64,000 nt of DNA from Scolanthus callimorphus (GCA_033964015.1 CM066912.1:33731205-33795204); one strand, 5' to 3'; positions 34,601 through 49,839 are shown, numbered from the stretch's first letter. Translations and numbers: made by a program. Notes: generated by a model from the letters alone, not told the origin.

Positions 34601-37600
34601 ACGATTATCTAGACGATTATCTATACGATTATCTATACGACTATCTATACGACTATCTATACGATTATCTATACGATTATCTATACGATTATCTAGACGA
34701 TTATCTAGACGATTATCTAGACGACTATCTAGACGACTATCTAGACGATTATCTAGACGACTATCTAGACGATTATCTAGACGACTTTCTAGACGATTAT
34801 CTAGACAATTATCTATACGATTATCTATACGACTATCTATACGACTATCTATACGATTATCTATACGATTATCTAGACGACTATCTAGACGATTATCTAG
34901 ACGATTATCTAGACGATTATCTAGACGATTATCTATATGATTATCTATTTGATTATCTATACGATTATCTATACGATTATCTATAGGATTATCTATAGGA
35001 TTATCTATACGATTATCTATACGACTATCTATACGATTATCTAGACGGTTGTCTAGACGATTATCTAGACGGTTGTCTAGACGATTATCTAGAAGATTAT
35101 CTAGACGATGATCTAGACGGTTATCTAGACGATTATCTATACGAGTATATATGCGACTATCTATGCTATTATCTAGACGATTATCTAGACGATTATCTAG
35201 ACGATTATCTAGACGATTATCTTGACGATTATCTATATGATTATCTATATGATTATCTATTTTATTATCTATACGACTATCTATACGATTATCTATACGA
35301 CTATCTATACGATTATCTAGACGATTATCTAGACGATTATCTAGACGATTATCTAGACGATTATCTAGACGATTATCTAGACGATTATATAGACGATTAT
35401 CTAGACGATTATCTAGACGATTATCTAGACGATTATCTAGACGATTATCTAGACGATTATCTAGACGATTATCTAGACGACTAACTAGACGATTATCTAG
35501 ACGATTATCTAGACGATTATCTAGACGATTATCTGGACGATTATCTGGACGATTATCTGGACGATTATCTGGACGATTATCTGGACGATTATCTGGACGA
35601 TTATCTAGACGATTATCTAGACGATTATCTAGACGATTTTCTAGACGATTATCTAGCGTGATTATCTAGCGTGATTATCTAGACGACTATCTAGACGATT
35701 ATCTAGACGATTATCTAGACGATTATCTGGACGATTATCTGGACGATTATCTTTACGATTATCTGGACGATTATCTGGACGATTATCTAGACGATTATCT
35801 AGACGATTATCTAGACGATTTTCTAGCCTGATTATCCGGCGTGTTTCTGTGGAAAAAGATTCACTTTGGGCTAAGGTTTATGATTATCTATATGATTATC
35901 TATACGATTATCTATACGATTATCTATACGATTATCTATACGATTATCTATACGATTATCTATACGATTATCTATACGATTATCTATACGATTATCTATA
36001 CGATTATCTATACGACTATCTATACGATTATCTATACGATTATCTATACGATTATCTATACGATTATCTACACGGTTATCTAGACGATTATCTAGAAGAT
36101 TATCTAGACGATTATCTAGACGATTATCTAGACGATTATCTAGACGATTATCTAGACGATTATCTAGACGATTATCTAGACGATTATCTAGACGATTATC
36201 TAGACGATTGTCTAGACGATGTCTAGACGATTATCTAGACGATTATCTAGACGATTATCTAGACGATTATCTAGACGATTATCTAGACGATTATCTAGAC
36301 GATTATCTAGACGATTATCTAGACGATTATCTAGACGATTATCTAGACGATTATCTAGACGATTATCGGGCGTGTTTCTGTTGAAAAAGATTCACTTTGG
36401 GCTAAGGTTTATGATTATCTATATGATATCTAGAAGATTATCGGGCGTGTTTCTGTTGAAAAAGATTCACTTTGGGCTAAGGTTTATGATAATCTATATG
36501 ATTATCTATATGATTATCTATTTGATTATCTATATGATTATGTATACGATTATCTATACGATTATCTAGCGTGATTATCTAGCGTGATTATCTAGCGTGA
36601 TTATCTAGCGTGATTATCTAGCGTGATAATCGGGCGTGTTTCTGTTGGAAAAGATTCACTTTGGGCTAAGGTTTATGATTATCTATATGATTATCTATAC
36701 GATTATCTATACGATTATCTATACGATTATCTATACGATTATCTATACGACTATCTATACGACTATCTATACGATTATCTATACGATTATCTATACGATT
36801 ATCTATACGATTATCTATACGATTATCTATACGATTATCTATACGATTATCTACACGGTTATCTAGACGATTATCTAGAAGATTATCTAGACGGTTATCT
36901 AGAAGATTATCTAGACGGTTATCTAGACTTTTATCTAGAAGATTATCTAGACGGTTATCTAGAGGATTATCTAGACGATTATCTAGACGATTATTTAGAC
37001 GATTATCTAGACGATTATCTAGCGTGATTATCTAGCGTGATTCTGTTGGAAAAGATTCACTTGGGCTACAATTTATGATTATCTATATGATTATCTATTG
37101 TATTATCTATACGATTGTCTATACGATTATCTAGACGACTATCTAGACGACTATCTAGACGATTATCTAGACGATTATCTAGACGATTATCTAGACGATT
37201 ATCTAGACGATTATCTAGACGATTATCTAGACGATTATCTAGACGATTATCTAGACGATTATCTAGACGATTATCTTGACGATTATCTAGACGATTATCT
37301 AGACGATTATCTGGACGATTATCTAGACGATTATCTAGACGATTATCTAGACGATTATCTAGACGATTATCGGGCGTGTTTCTGTTGAAAAAGATTCACT
37401 TTGGGCTAAGGTTTATGATTATCTATATGATATCTAGAAGATTATCGGGCGTGTTTCTGTTGAAAAAGATTCACTTTGGCTAAGGTTTATGATAATCTAT
37501 ATGATTATCTATATGATTATCTATTTGATTATCTATACGATTATCTATACGATTATCTATACGATTATCTAGACGATTATCTAGACGATTGTCTAGACGA

Positions 37601-40600
37601 TTATCTAGACGATGATCTAGACGATTATCTAGACGATTATCTAGACGATTATCTAGCGTGATTATCTAGCGTGATTATCTAGCGTGATTATCTAGCGTGA
37701 TTATCGGGCGTGTTTCTGTTGGAAAAGATTCACTTTGGGCTATGTTTTATGAATATCTATATGATTATCTATTGTATTATCTATACGATTATCTATACGA
37801 CTATCTAGACGATTATCTAGACGATTATGTAGACTATTATCTAGACGATTATCTAGACGATTATCTGGACGATTATCTGGACGATTATCTAGACGATTAT
37901 CTAGACGATTATCTAGACGATTATCTAGACGATTTTCTAGACGATTATCTAGACGATTATCTAGACGATTATCTAGACGATTATCTAGCGTGATTATCGG
38001 GCGTGTTTCTGTTGGAAAGATTCACTTTGAGCTAAGTTTTATGATTATCTATATTATTATCTATAAGATTATTAATATGATTATATATTTGATCATCTAT
38101 ACGACTATCTATACGATTATGTATACGATTGTCTAGACGATTATCTATACGATTATCTATACGATTATCTAGACGATTATCTAGACGATTATCTAGACGA
38201 TTATCTAGACGATTATCTGGACGATTATCTAGACGATTATCTGGACGATTATCTAGACGATTATCTAGACGATTATCTAGACGATTGTCTAGACGACTAT
38301 CTAGACGATTATCTAGACGATTATCTAGACGATTATCTAGACGATTATCTAGCGTGATTATCGGGCGTGTTTCTGTTGAAAAAGATTCACTTTGGGCTAA
38401 GTTTATGATTATCTATATGATTATCTATACGATTATCTATACGATTATCTATAGGATTATCTATACGATTATCTATATGATTATCTATACGATTATCTAT
38501 ACGATTATCTATAGGATTATCTATACGATTATCTATACGATTATCTATAGGATTATCTATACGATTATCTATACGATTATCTAGACGGTTATCTAGACGA
38601 TTATCTAGACGATTATCTATACGATTATCTACACGGTTATCTAGACGATTATCTATACGATTATCTATACGATTATCTACACGGTTATCTAGACGATTAT
38701 CTAGACGATTATCTAGACGATTATCTAGACGATTATCTAGACGATTATCTAGACGATTATCTAGACGATTATCTAGACGATTATCTAGATGATTATCTAG
38801 ACGATTATCTAGACGATTATCTAGACGATTATCTAGACGATTATCTAGACGATTATCTAGACGATTATCTAGACGATTATCTAGACGATTATCTAGACGA
38901 TTATCTAGACGATTATCTAGACGATTATCTAGACGATTATCTAGACGATTATCTAGACGATTATCTAGACGATTATCTACACGGTTATCTACACGGTTAT
39001 CTACACGGTTATCTACACGGTTATCTAGACGATTATCTAGACGGTTATCTAGACTGTTATCTATACGATTATCTATACGATTATCTATACGACTATCTAT
39101 ACGATTATCTATACGATTATCTATACGATTATCTATACGATTATCTATACGATTATCTATACGATTATCTACACGGTTATCTAGACGATTATCTAGAAGA
39201 TTATCTAGACGGTTATCTAGAAGATTATCTAGACGGTTATCTAGACTTTTATCTAGAAGATTATCTAGACGGTTATCTAGACGATTATCTAGACGATTAT
39301 CTAGACGATTATTTAGACGATTATCTAGACGATTATCTAGCGTGATTATCTAGCGTGATTCTGTTGGAAAAGATTCACTTTGGGCTACGTTTTATGATTA
39401 TCTATATGATTATCTATTGTATTATCTATACGATTGTCTATACGATTATCTAGACGACTATCTAGACGACTATCTAGACGATTATCTAGACGATTATCTA
39501 GACGATTATCTAGACGATTATCTAGACGATTATCTAGACGATTATCTAGACGATTATCTAGACGATTATCTAGACGATTATCTAGACGATTATCTTGACG
39601 ATTATCTAGACGATTATCTAGAGGATTATCTAGACGATTATCTAGACGATTATCTAGACGATTATCTAGACGATTATCTAGACGATTATCTAGACGATTA
39701 TCGGGCGTGTTTCTGTTGAAAAAGATTCACTTGGGCTAAGGTTTATGATTATCTATATGATATCTAGAAGATTATCGGGCGTGTTTCTGTTGAAAAAGAT
39801 TCACTTTGGGCTAAGGTTTATGATAATCTATATGATTATCTATATGATTATCTATTTGATTATCTATACGATTATCTATACGATTATCTATACGATTATC
39901 TATACGATTATCTATACGATTGTCTAGACGATGATCTAGACGATGATCTAGACGATTATCTAGACGATTATCTAGACGATTATCTAGACGATTATCTAGA
40001 CGATTATCTAGCGTGATTATCTAGCGTGATTATCTAGCGTGATTATCGGGCGTGTTTCTGTTGGAAAGATTCACTTTGGCTATGTTTTATGAATATCTAT
40101 ATGATTATCTATTGTATTATCTATACGATTATATATACGACTATCTAGACGATTATCTAGACGATTATGTAGACTATTATCTAGACGATTATCTAGACGA
40201 TTATCTAGACGATTATCTGGACGATTATCTAGACGATTATCTAGACGATTATCTAGACGATTTTCTAGACGATTATCTAGACGATTATCTAGACGATTAT
40301 CTAGCGTGATTATCGGGCGTGTTTCTGTTGGAAAAGATTCACTTGAGCTAAGTTTTATGATTATCTATATTATCTATAAGATTATCTATATGATTATATA
40401 TTTGATCATCTATACGATTATCTATACGATTATGTATACGATTATCTATACGATTAGCTATACGACTATCTATACGATTATGTATACGATTATCTAGACG
40501 ATTATCTATACGATTATCTATACGATTATCTAGACGATTATCTAGACGATTATCTAGACGATTATCTGGACGATTATCTAGACGATTATCTAGACGATTG

Positions 40601-43600
40601 TCTAGACGACTATCTAGACGATTATCTAGACGATTATCTAGACGATTATCTAGACGATTATCTAGCGTGATTATCGGGCGTGTTTCTGTTGAAAAAGATT
40701 CACTTGGGCTAAGTTTTATGATTATCTATATGATTATCTATACGATTATCTATACGATTATCTATAGGATTATCTATACGATTATCTATACGATTATCTA
40801 TAGGATTATCTATACGATTATCTATACGATTATCTAGACGGTTATCTAGACGATTATCTAGACGATTATCTAGACGATTATCTAGACGGTTATCTAGACG
40901 ATTATCTAGACGACTATCTATGCGATTATCTAGACGATTATCTAGACAATTATCTAGCGTGATTATCGGGCGTGTTTCTGTTGAAAAAGATTCACTTTGG
41001 GCTAAGTTTTATGATTATCTATATGATTATCTATATGTTTATCTATATGATTATCTATTTGATTATCTATATGATTATGTATACGATTGTCTATACGATT
41101 ATCTATAGGATATCTATAGGATTATCTATAGGATTATCTATACGACTATCTATACGATTATCTATACGATTATCTATACGACTATCTATACGATTATCTA
41201 GACGATTATCTAGACGATTATCTAGACGATTATCTAGACGGTTATCTAGACGATTATCTAGACGATTAGCTAGACGATTATCTAGACGATTATCTAGACG
41301 ATTATCTAGACGATTATCTAGACGGTTATCTAGACGATTATCTAGAGGGTTATCTAGACGATTATCTATACGACTATCTATACGATTATCTAGACGATTA
41401 TCTAGACGATTATCTAGACGATTATCTGTACGATTATCTATGCGATTATCTATGCGATTATCTATGCGATTATCTAGACGATTATCTAGACGATTATCTA
41501 TACGATTATCTAGACGATTATCTAGACGGTTATCTAGACGATTATCTAGACGATTATCTGGACGATTATCTGGACGATTATGTAGACAATTAGCTAGACG
41601 ATTATCTATAAGATTATCTAGACGATTATCTAGACGATTATCTAGACGATTATCTAGACGATTATCTAGACAATTATCTAGACGGTTATCTAGACGATTA
41701 TCTAGAGGGTTATCTAGACGATTATCTATACGACTATCTATACGACTATCTAGACGATTATCTAGACGATTATCTAGACGATTATCTAGATGATTATCTA
41801 GACGATTATCTAGACGATTATCTGTACGATTATCTATGCGATTATCTATGCGATTATCTATGCGATTATCTAGACGATTATCTAGACGATTATCTAGACG
41901 GTTATCTAGACGATTATCTAGAGGGTTATCTAGACGATTATCTATACGACTATCTATACGACTATCTAGACGATTATCTAGACGATTATCTAGACGATTA
42001 TCTAGACGATTATCTAGACGATTATCTAGACGATTATCTAGACGATTATCTAGACGATTATCTGTACGATTATCTATGCGATTATCTATGCGATTATCTA
42101 TGCGATTATCTAGACGATTATCTAGACGATTATCTAGACGATTATCTAGACGATTATCTAGACGATTATCTAGACTATTATCTAGACGATTATCTAGACG
42201 GTTATCTAGACGATTATCTGGACGATTATCTGGACGATGATGTAGACAATTATCTAGACGATTATCTATAAGATTATCTATACGATTATCTATACGATTA
42301 TCTAGACGATTATCTATACGATTATCTATACGATTATCTGTGCGATTATCTATGCGATTATCTAGACGATTATCTAGACGATTATCTAGACGATTATCTA
42401 GACGATTATCTAGACGATTATCTAGACGATTATCTAGACGGTTATCTGGACGATTATCTGGACGAGTATCTGGACGAGTATCTGGACGAGTATCTAGACG
42501 ATTATCTTGACGATTATCTAGCCTGATTATCGGGCGTCTTTCTGTTGGAAAAGATTCACTTTGGGCTAAGTTTTATGATTATCTATATGATTATCTATTG
42601 GATTATCTATACGATTGTCTATACGATTATCTATACGATTATCTATACGATTATCTATACGATTATCTAGACGACTATCTATTCACTTTGGGCTAAGTTT
42701 TATGATTATCTATATGATTATGTATACGATTATCTATACGATTATCTATAGGATTATCTATACGATTATCTATACGATTATCTAGACGGTATCTAGACGA
42801 TTATCTAGAGGATTATCTAGACGATTATCTAGACGGTTATCTAGACGATTATCTAGACGACTATCTATGCGATTATCTAGACGATTATCTAGACGATTAT
42901 CTAGACAATTATCTAGCGTGATTATCGGGCGTGTTCCTGTTGAAAAAGATTCACTTTGGGCTAAGTTTTATGACTATCTATATTATTATCTATATGTTTA
43001 TCTATATGATTATCTATTTGATTATCTATATGATTATCTATACGATTGTCTATACGATTATCTATAGGATTATCTATAGGATTATCTATAGGATTATCTA
43101 TACGACTATCTATACGATTATCTATACGATTATCTATACGACTATCTAGACGATTATCTAGACGATTATCTAGACGATTATCTAGACGATTATCTAGACG
43201 GTTATCTAGACGATTATCTAGACGATTAGCTAGACGATTATCTAGACGATTATCTATAAGATTATCTAGACGATTATCTAGACGATTATCTAGACGATTA
43301 TCTAGACGATTATCTAGACGGTTATCTAGACGATTATCTAGACGATTATCTAGACGATTATCTAGACGGTTATCTAGACGATTATCTAGACGATTATCTA
43401 TACGACTATCTATGCGATTATCTAGACGATTATCTAGACGATTATCTAGACAATTATCTAGCGTGATTATCGGGCGTGTTTCTGTTGAAAAAGATTCACT
43501 TTGGGCTAAGTTTTATGATTATCTATATGATTATCTATATGTTTATCTATATGATTATCTATTTGATTATCTATATGATTATCTATACGATTGTCTATAC

Positions 43601-45666
43601 GCTTATCTATACGATTATCTATAGGATTATCTATACGATTATCTAGACGATTATCTAGACGATTATCTAGACGATTATCTAGACGATTATCTAGACGATT
43701 ATCTAGACGGTTATCTAGACGATTATCTAGACGATTATCTAGACGATTATCTATAAGATTATCTAGACGATTATCTAGACGGTTATCTAGACGATTATCT
43801 AGACGATTATCTAGAGGGTTATCTAGACGATTATCTATACGACTATCTATACGACTATCTATACGATTATCTAGACGATTATCTGGACGATTATCTGTAC
43901 GATTATGTAGACAATTATCTAGACGATTATCTATAAGATTGTCTAGACGGTTATCTAGACGGTTATCTAGACGATTATCTAGACGATTATCTAGAGGGTT
44001 ATCTAGACGATTATCTATACGACTATCTATACGATTATCTATACGATTATCTAGACGATTATCTAGACGATTATCTAGACGATTATCTATACGATTATCT
44101 GTACGATTATCTATGCGATTATCTATGCGATTATCTAGACGATTATCTAGACGATTATCTAGACGATTATCTAGACGGTTATCTAGACGATTATCTAGAC
44201 GATTATCTAGAGGGTTATCTAGACGATTATCTATACGACTATCTATACGATTATCTATACGATTATCTAGACGATTATCTAGACGATTATCTAGACGATT
44301 ATCTATACGATTATCTATACGATTATCTGTACGATTATCTATGCGATTATCTATGCGATTATCTAGACGATTATCTAGACGATTATCTAGACGATTATCT
44401 AGACGATTATCTAGACGATTATCTAGACGGTTATCTAGACGATTATCTAGACGATTATCTGGACGATTATCTGGACGATTATCTGGACGAGTATCTGGAC
44501 GAGTATCTAGACGATTATCTAGACGATTATCTAGACAATTATCTAGCGTGATTATCGGCGTGTTTCTGTTGAAAAAGATTCACTTTGGGCTAAGTTTTAT
44601 GATTATCTCTATGATTATCTATATGTTTATCTATATGATTATCTATTTGATTATCTATATGATTATCTATACGATTGTCTATACGATTATCTATACGATT
44701 ATCTAGACGATTATCTAGACGATTATCTATACGAACATCTATACGATTATTTATACGATTATCTATACGATTATCTATACGATTATCTAGACGATTATCT
44801 AGACGATTATCTAGACGATTATCTAGACGATTATCTAGACGATTATCTAGACGATTATCTAGACGATTATCTAGACGATTATCTAGACGATTATCTAGAC
44901 GATTATCTGGACGATTATCTAGCGTGATTATCTAGACGATTATCTAGACGATAATCAAGCGTGATTATCGGGCGATTATCTGTACGATTATCTATGCGAT
45001 TATCTAGACGATTATCTATGCGATTATCTAGACGATTATCTAGACGAATATCTAGACGATTATCTAGACGATTATCTAGACGATTATCTAGACGATTATC
45101 TAGACGATTATCTGTACGATTATCTATGCGATTATCTATGCGATTATCTATGCGATTATCTAGACGATTATGTAGACGATTATCTAGACGGTTATCTAGA
45201 CGATTATCTATATGATTATCTATTTGATTATCTAGACGATTATCTATACGACTATCTATACGACTATCTATACGATTATCTAGACGATTATCTGGACGAT
45301 ATCTGGACGATTATGTAGCCAATTATCTAGACGATTATCTATAAGATTATCTAGCCGATTATCTATACGATTATCGAGACGATTATCTAGACGATTATCT
45401 AGACGGTTATCTAGACGATATCTAGACGATTATCTAGAGGGTTATCTAGACGATTATCTATACGACTATCTATAACGACTATCTATACGATTATCTATAC
45501 GATTATCTAGACGACTATCTAGACGATTATCTATACGATATATCTATACGAGTATCTATACGATTATCTGTACGATTATCTATGCGATTATCTAGACGAT
45601 TATCTATGCGATTATCTAGACGATTATCTAGACGATTATCTAGACGATTATCTAGACGATTATCTA
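28653..45666 (+). repeat. 12-bp satellite, main block with higher-order repeats
   Basis: About 17 kb of GATTATCTAGAC-family units, interrupted by about 30 copies of a roughly 45-bp spacer (cgggcgtgtttctgttgaaa, aagattcactttgggctaag). A rare spacer variant (ccggcgtg) at 31901, 33418, 34330 and 35836 marks blocks of about 1517, 912 and 1506 bp that are near-copies of one another. Spacer doublets about 75 bp apart recur at 33961, 36366, 37370 and 39702. Long reading frames here (YLDD, RRLS, IIYT repeats) are products of the 12-bp period. Confidence 0.97.
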
Positions 45667-45766
45667 NNNNNNNNNNNNNNNNNNNNNNNNNNNNNNNNNN
45701 NNNNNNNNNNNNNNNNNNNNNNNNNNNNNNNNNNNNNNNNNNNNNNNNNNNNNNNNNNNNNNNNNN
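45667..45766. other. Assembly gap (100 N)
   Basis: Exactly 100 N, a conventional unknown-size gap, placed at the end of the satellite. The true array length and the linkage between left and right parts are therefore uncertain. Confidence 0.99.
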
Positions 45767-46608
45767 TTACATGCGCGCGCATCTTATACCACAGGAACAC
45801 CATAACAGAGATCGATACGATCCAAAATTTTAGCCGTGTTGCATATCTGCACTCAATGTTGACCTTACATGGTAAACTTACATGGTAAACGGACACCCAC
45901 AGTCGTATAATAAAATACTCAGCATATAAAGGCATGGGTCAGTGTGACCACGCCCTATTATACGTTCAATTCGCCCTTAATTCGCTCAAATTAAGAGGAA
46001 GCCTACGATTCCTATACGACATCATAGATAACATTAATCCTGATTTTTTTATACTCATTAGTTCCCATGGAAACCAATTCCTAACCTTTGACCTAGAATT
46101 TCATAAATTTTATTTCAAAGCCTTTTGGGAATAGGAAAATGCACCGCCATCGGTAATGAAACTAGTGCAAATAAAAGGGCTGACCTTCAGTATTCTCAGT
46201 CCAACTAGATATCGCGACGAACGTTTCTAATTAAGAAGTAATTAAAAGGTATCAAATTCATAAAACACTAAACACAATTCCTTTTTTAATGGTCATCATA
46301 TCTAGTTGGATCAGGAATGCCTTCCTCTAACTTTATCACTTCGCAAATTAAAAACTTTGAACTTCTCATGTTTTCCTCTTCCCAAATACCATTTTCTTAA
46401 AATTAGCCAAATCTAAGGATCAAAGGTCACATTTCACGTTGCTATGGAAACGCTTATGAAAATGAGTCTGTTTCTTGATCCCCTCAAACCTTAAAAGTGG
46501 TTTCATAATGATTTCACTGAACCATGGCATATAGACCACCCCCATAGTATAGTTTTTGCAGCCGCCATCTTGAAACCATGCGACCCATGCCTTAATATGC
46601 CTGAGTAC

Positions 46609-46774
46609 CTTTTCTCGTATCACGACAGAACCAGGTGCAACAGGCTCAGAGAGTAACACGTTGTACTTTTTCATCTCCAAGGGAACACCGTACTTGAGCC
46701 ACGTTTGTTTTATGTGCTTGGCGAGTTGGAAGCTCTGATTCGAGGATGGGGGATGGGGATTTTTCGTGAAATAT
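46609..46774 (-). CDS. Glutamate carboxypeptidase II-like, exon 2 (copy A)
   Basis: The exon is bounded by acceptor ttctacag and donor AAG|gtactc. It takes 1 base from exon 1 and ends in phase 0. It encodes YFTKNPHPPSSNQSFQLAKH, then TWLKYGVPLEMKKYNVLLSE and ends VVIREK. This matches the start of the FOLH1/NAALAD2 ectodomain (TxxPHxAGTxxNxxLAxxIxxxWxxxG, YxVLLSxP). No later exon of this gene follows on the left, where the gap and satellite lie. Its phase-0 end would fit the NGQKLF exon at 62264. Confidence 0.82.
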
Positions 46775-47063
46775 CTGTAGAAACAAATATGAGTTGATAA
46801 TTGATCATTGGTTTTCCAACTAGGTTCTAACAAAATCAAAATTGCCATGACTATTGATTATTGTCGTAAAAGCCTTGCTTTCATGCGTTGGTTTAAACTA
46901 TTATTCGGCTGGATTACAAGGATTTGTCAATTTAATGGGATGACAAGGTCGACAAGGGGCGGTTCCAATTTCAAAAAGGGGGACGGATAATACCAATAGG
47001 GATCAAAAATTGCAAATTTCCCTCAGCAATTACAGAATATGCATGAGAAAATCTCCCGAAAAG

Positions 47064-47199
47064 GCTCCTCCTGCTCCTCCTCCTCCCCCCTCCTCCTCCT
47101 CCCCCCCCCCCTCCTCCCCCCTCCTCCTCCTCCCCCCTCCTCCTCCTCCCCCCTCCTCCTCCTCCCCCCCCCCCCTCCTCCCCCCTCCTCCTCCTCCCC

Positions 47200-47226
<27 letters not shown>
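47064..47226. repeat. Low-complexity CCT/C-rich tract
   Basis: About 160 bp of (CTCCTCC/CCCCC)n, purine-rich on the minus strand, inside intron 1 of the copy A carboxypeptidase. Proline- or glycine-rich reading frames here are artefacts. Confidence 0.9.
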
Positions 47227-47233
<7 letters not shown>

Positions 47234-47311
47234 CACCTGATCGACGAAAACCCGGCTAATGGAGTCGTTTAGTCAAATTAAAGTTAAAAAATACCCTGAG
47301 ATAGTGGATAC

Positions 47312-47553
47312 CTTAGTTGTTCCCGTAGTCGCTGGGCGGACACATTGGCGACAGCAGTTCCGTGCAAGTGCTCAATATCAATTGATATATCATCATTTTC
47401 AGGTGGGATCATCATTTTCAGGTGGGATATCATCATCTTCAAATGACATATCTTCATTTTCAGCGCCTTCGCCATGTCGAATTTGATGCATCCGAGTAGA
47501 AGGATCATTGCAATCCAATGGAATATGCTGTCTTCAAACAATTTCACTCCCAT
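47312..47553 (-). CDS. Glutamate carboxypeptidase II-like, putative exon 1 (copy A)
   Basis: The frame opens MGVKLF and includes a short hydrophobic stretch (FHWIAMILLLGCIKF, residues 11-25) that could be a signal anchor. A small internal duplication (ICHLKMMISHLKMMI) follows, then ANVSAQRLREQLR before donor AAG|gtatcc. The spliced junction reads LR-YFTKNPH, exactly as in this family. The start codon is chosen as the most upstream in-frame Met giving an anchor. The start could instead lie in an unseen upstream exon. Confidence 0.6.
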
Positions 47554-48094
47554 ACAAGAGGGGCCGTAACTCTGTTAATATAATAACATTATAAACATGA
47601 AAACATTTCTGGATTCTGAATGGCTGAGAGCAGTACAGTTTTTAGATAACAAAGTGCAAAAAAAGGTAACAAAGTGCAAAAATGGTTAACAAAATGCACA
47701 TTTCCTATTGAAATGCTAATAAGGATTACAAAATATTTTGATAACATAGAGCTATATTATGGAACCTTTGGTTTTTGTTCAAATTCTGTCAGGTTTGATC
47801 CAGATTTCAATCAAGGAAAAATGCATGCGGGCTTGCTCAGTTTGTAAGCAGATTTGTGAATTACTCCTTATAATTTGTTTTCATGTGTATTATTAAAAGC
47901 AAATACGACTTTTCTCGTTCAATTTGGAATTTATTTACACTCATGGGTTTTTCAAAAAGCTCAATACTGATGCTTTTGATACTTTTTGAAAAACCCACTC
48001 GTGGCTCAAATAGTTTTACCCTAAAAGATGCCCACAAGACATTTCTGTCTTTGAGTAAAATGCTGCCCGTTTGATGCTATCTAATTTATCGTCT

Positions 48095-48265
48095 TGTATT
48101 TGTAAACAAGTACTCTCTCTCTCTCTTTCTTTGTGAAGGTTTGCCGCCGTGTAAGTCCTAAAAGATACCAATCTACCGTAAATTTTACTTATTGCAGATC
48201 CCTCAAGAGACCACAACCCAACCCGTGATTTTAACCCCTAAAGATACGACGATCATCTCCGACCA
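48095..48265 (+). repeat. Dispersed repeat, copy 2 (CT-rich core)
   Basis: Inverted relative to the copy at 220-400. Shared blocks are caagtactctctctctctct, gaaggtttgc, ttttatt/acttattgcagatc and cccctaaa. Confidence 0.55.
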
Positions 48266-48457
48266 CCCTCCGGGTCATTTCAAAGCGTGTGAGCAAAGCT
48301 GCCGGTCTTTTCTGAATTGGGCCGAGGAGGAACGGAAATGTTTCCATCAGTGAAGAGAGGAGAGTCAAAATGCCAGAAAAAAAAGCACAAAAAAACTCAA
48401 CATAAAATCAAGGTATAGTTCCCGTTAATATAAAATGTGCTGTTTTCTGAATTTCCT

Positions 48458-48920
48458 TATATGGAAGTTTCTACACCAAATTTGGAATTCCGTAAGTTTT
48501 CCTAGCTTATTTTTACACTAAGTTGCCGAAACTTTCGTCGAAAAAAATTCGCCAAAAACTGTCGATTTGCCGACGCTGCAAAACGTCATTATTAGAAATT
48601 CCCCTTACCTTATTTGGAAGGACTGTAAGAACTTTGGCCTCATATCTTAGCGAATAAAGCAGGAAAATTGACCAAACTTGCAGATACTCGAGAAACATCG
48701 TTCTCTTGGTCGCCATTTTGTTTCGGTTCCCCGCCGAGGGCTGAGTCGAGGTTCGAGCACCACAGGAAACCCGCGGGGATTAGATTTGGCATAAAAACGA
48801 CAGCGCTTTTGATATGGAGAGAAATGATGTTCGTGTGGTGGAACAGCAACACAGGTTACCCGCGTCACGGCATTGACAACAGCGACACATCTTTCTTGAC
48901 ACGATTATATGGAAATATCT
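48458..48920 (+). repeat. Dispersed repeat family R, copy 1
   Basis: Shares ttcgccaaaaactgtcg, ccttatttggaagg, cagatactcgagaaacatcg and ttctcttggtcgccattttg with 51767-52015 (same strand). A diverged inverted copy is at 59040-59290. The function is unknown. Splice-like sites and reading frames in it are not conserved between copies. Confidence 0.7.
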
Positions 48921-49839
48921 ACATACCTTGGAATCCTAAACGATTTTTGCTCTTTCTATTGACTTAATAGCTATATAGATGGTTGAATAGTCCAACAGAA
49001 CTAACAGACATTCGAGAAATGATGTTGCTCGTTGTTCACGGTTGAGAGCTTGGAAACAAGAGATTCAAGAAACCACAGGAATTTTCCGGAACACCTTATT
49101 TTTTTGCCGGCAAAGGAGAATACAAAAGTTCCCTTTAAGAGGCTTCCGGCAGTGGCCAGCAGTGGAAGGGGCGGGGGGCGAGTAACAGGTTTCTAAGGAA
49201 TTAACAGGTCCTTATTTGCCTGTGTGGCTTTCAGGCCCAAGGGCAAACGTGGAACCGTTCAGTCGAATTTCTTCTGCCGAACCTTTCGTATTTCAAAGGA
49301 TGCCGCTTCATTAGACATTTTAATAGAAAAAAATATCTATTGTTTTCGATTGGAACGGCGCGACTCTTGCGCGACATTTGCCGTTGGCCTTGTCTAGCAG
49401 CCAGCCCTTTTAACTAATTTAATGTGCTAAATAGTATTTTACATGGCTCTTGTGAAAACACCTTTGCTGACAGGAAACGCTGTTTGTTTCCTGCCCTATC
49501 AAACATGCAAGGCGAAGACAAAAAAGAACCAGTAAAACAGAAACCTCTGTGGCAGAAACCCTTACTGTGATCTGTGAACTCTAGACCGACTAACAAACCG
49601 CGGTTTGGCTTCCGTCAATCAAACGAGTGAACAACGCTGGGCGATTTCATGGAGGCAGATGATAGATCTTGTGAACTGATAGGGTCTAGCTAGGCTTCAA
49701 AATACAATTTTTCACCGTAAAATGCAAACCAACTCAGAAAACATGCGTGGACTTGACTTGACTTAAAAGGTTTGATTGACGGAAGCCAAAACGCAGTTTG
49801 ACGTTCGGATATGTCAAGTGGAGTTCGCAGAATTATGAA

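Noticed and set aside
26624..45666. Dozens of long reading frames (YLDD, RRLS and IIYT repeats)
   Set aside because: They arise because the 12-bp satellite period is a multiple of three. They lie in several frames at once, start at chance Met codons and have no non-repeat domain.
26624..45666. CRISPR-like array of repeats and spacers
   Set aside because: Spacers are copies of one sequence rather than diverse, units are 12 bp, and the setting is eukaryotic. It is a satellite with higher-order repeats.
46971..47272. Glycine- or proline-rich proteins
   Set aside because: Low-complexity C/T tract in an intron. All frames are open for compositional reasons.
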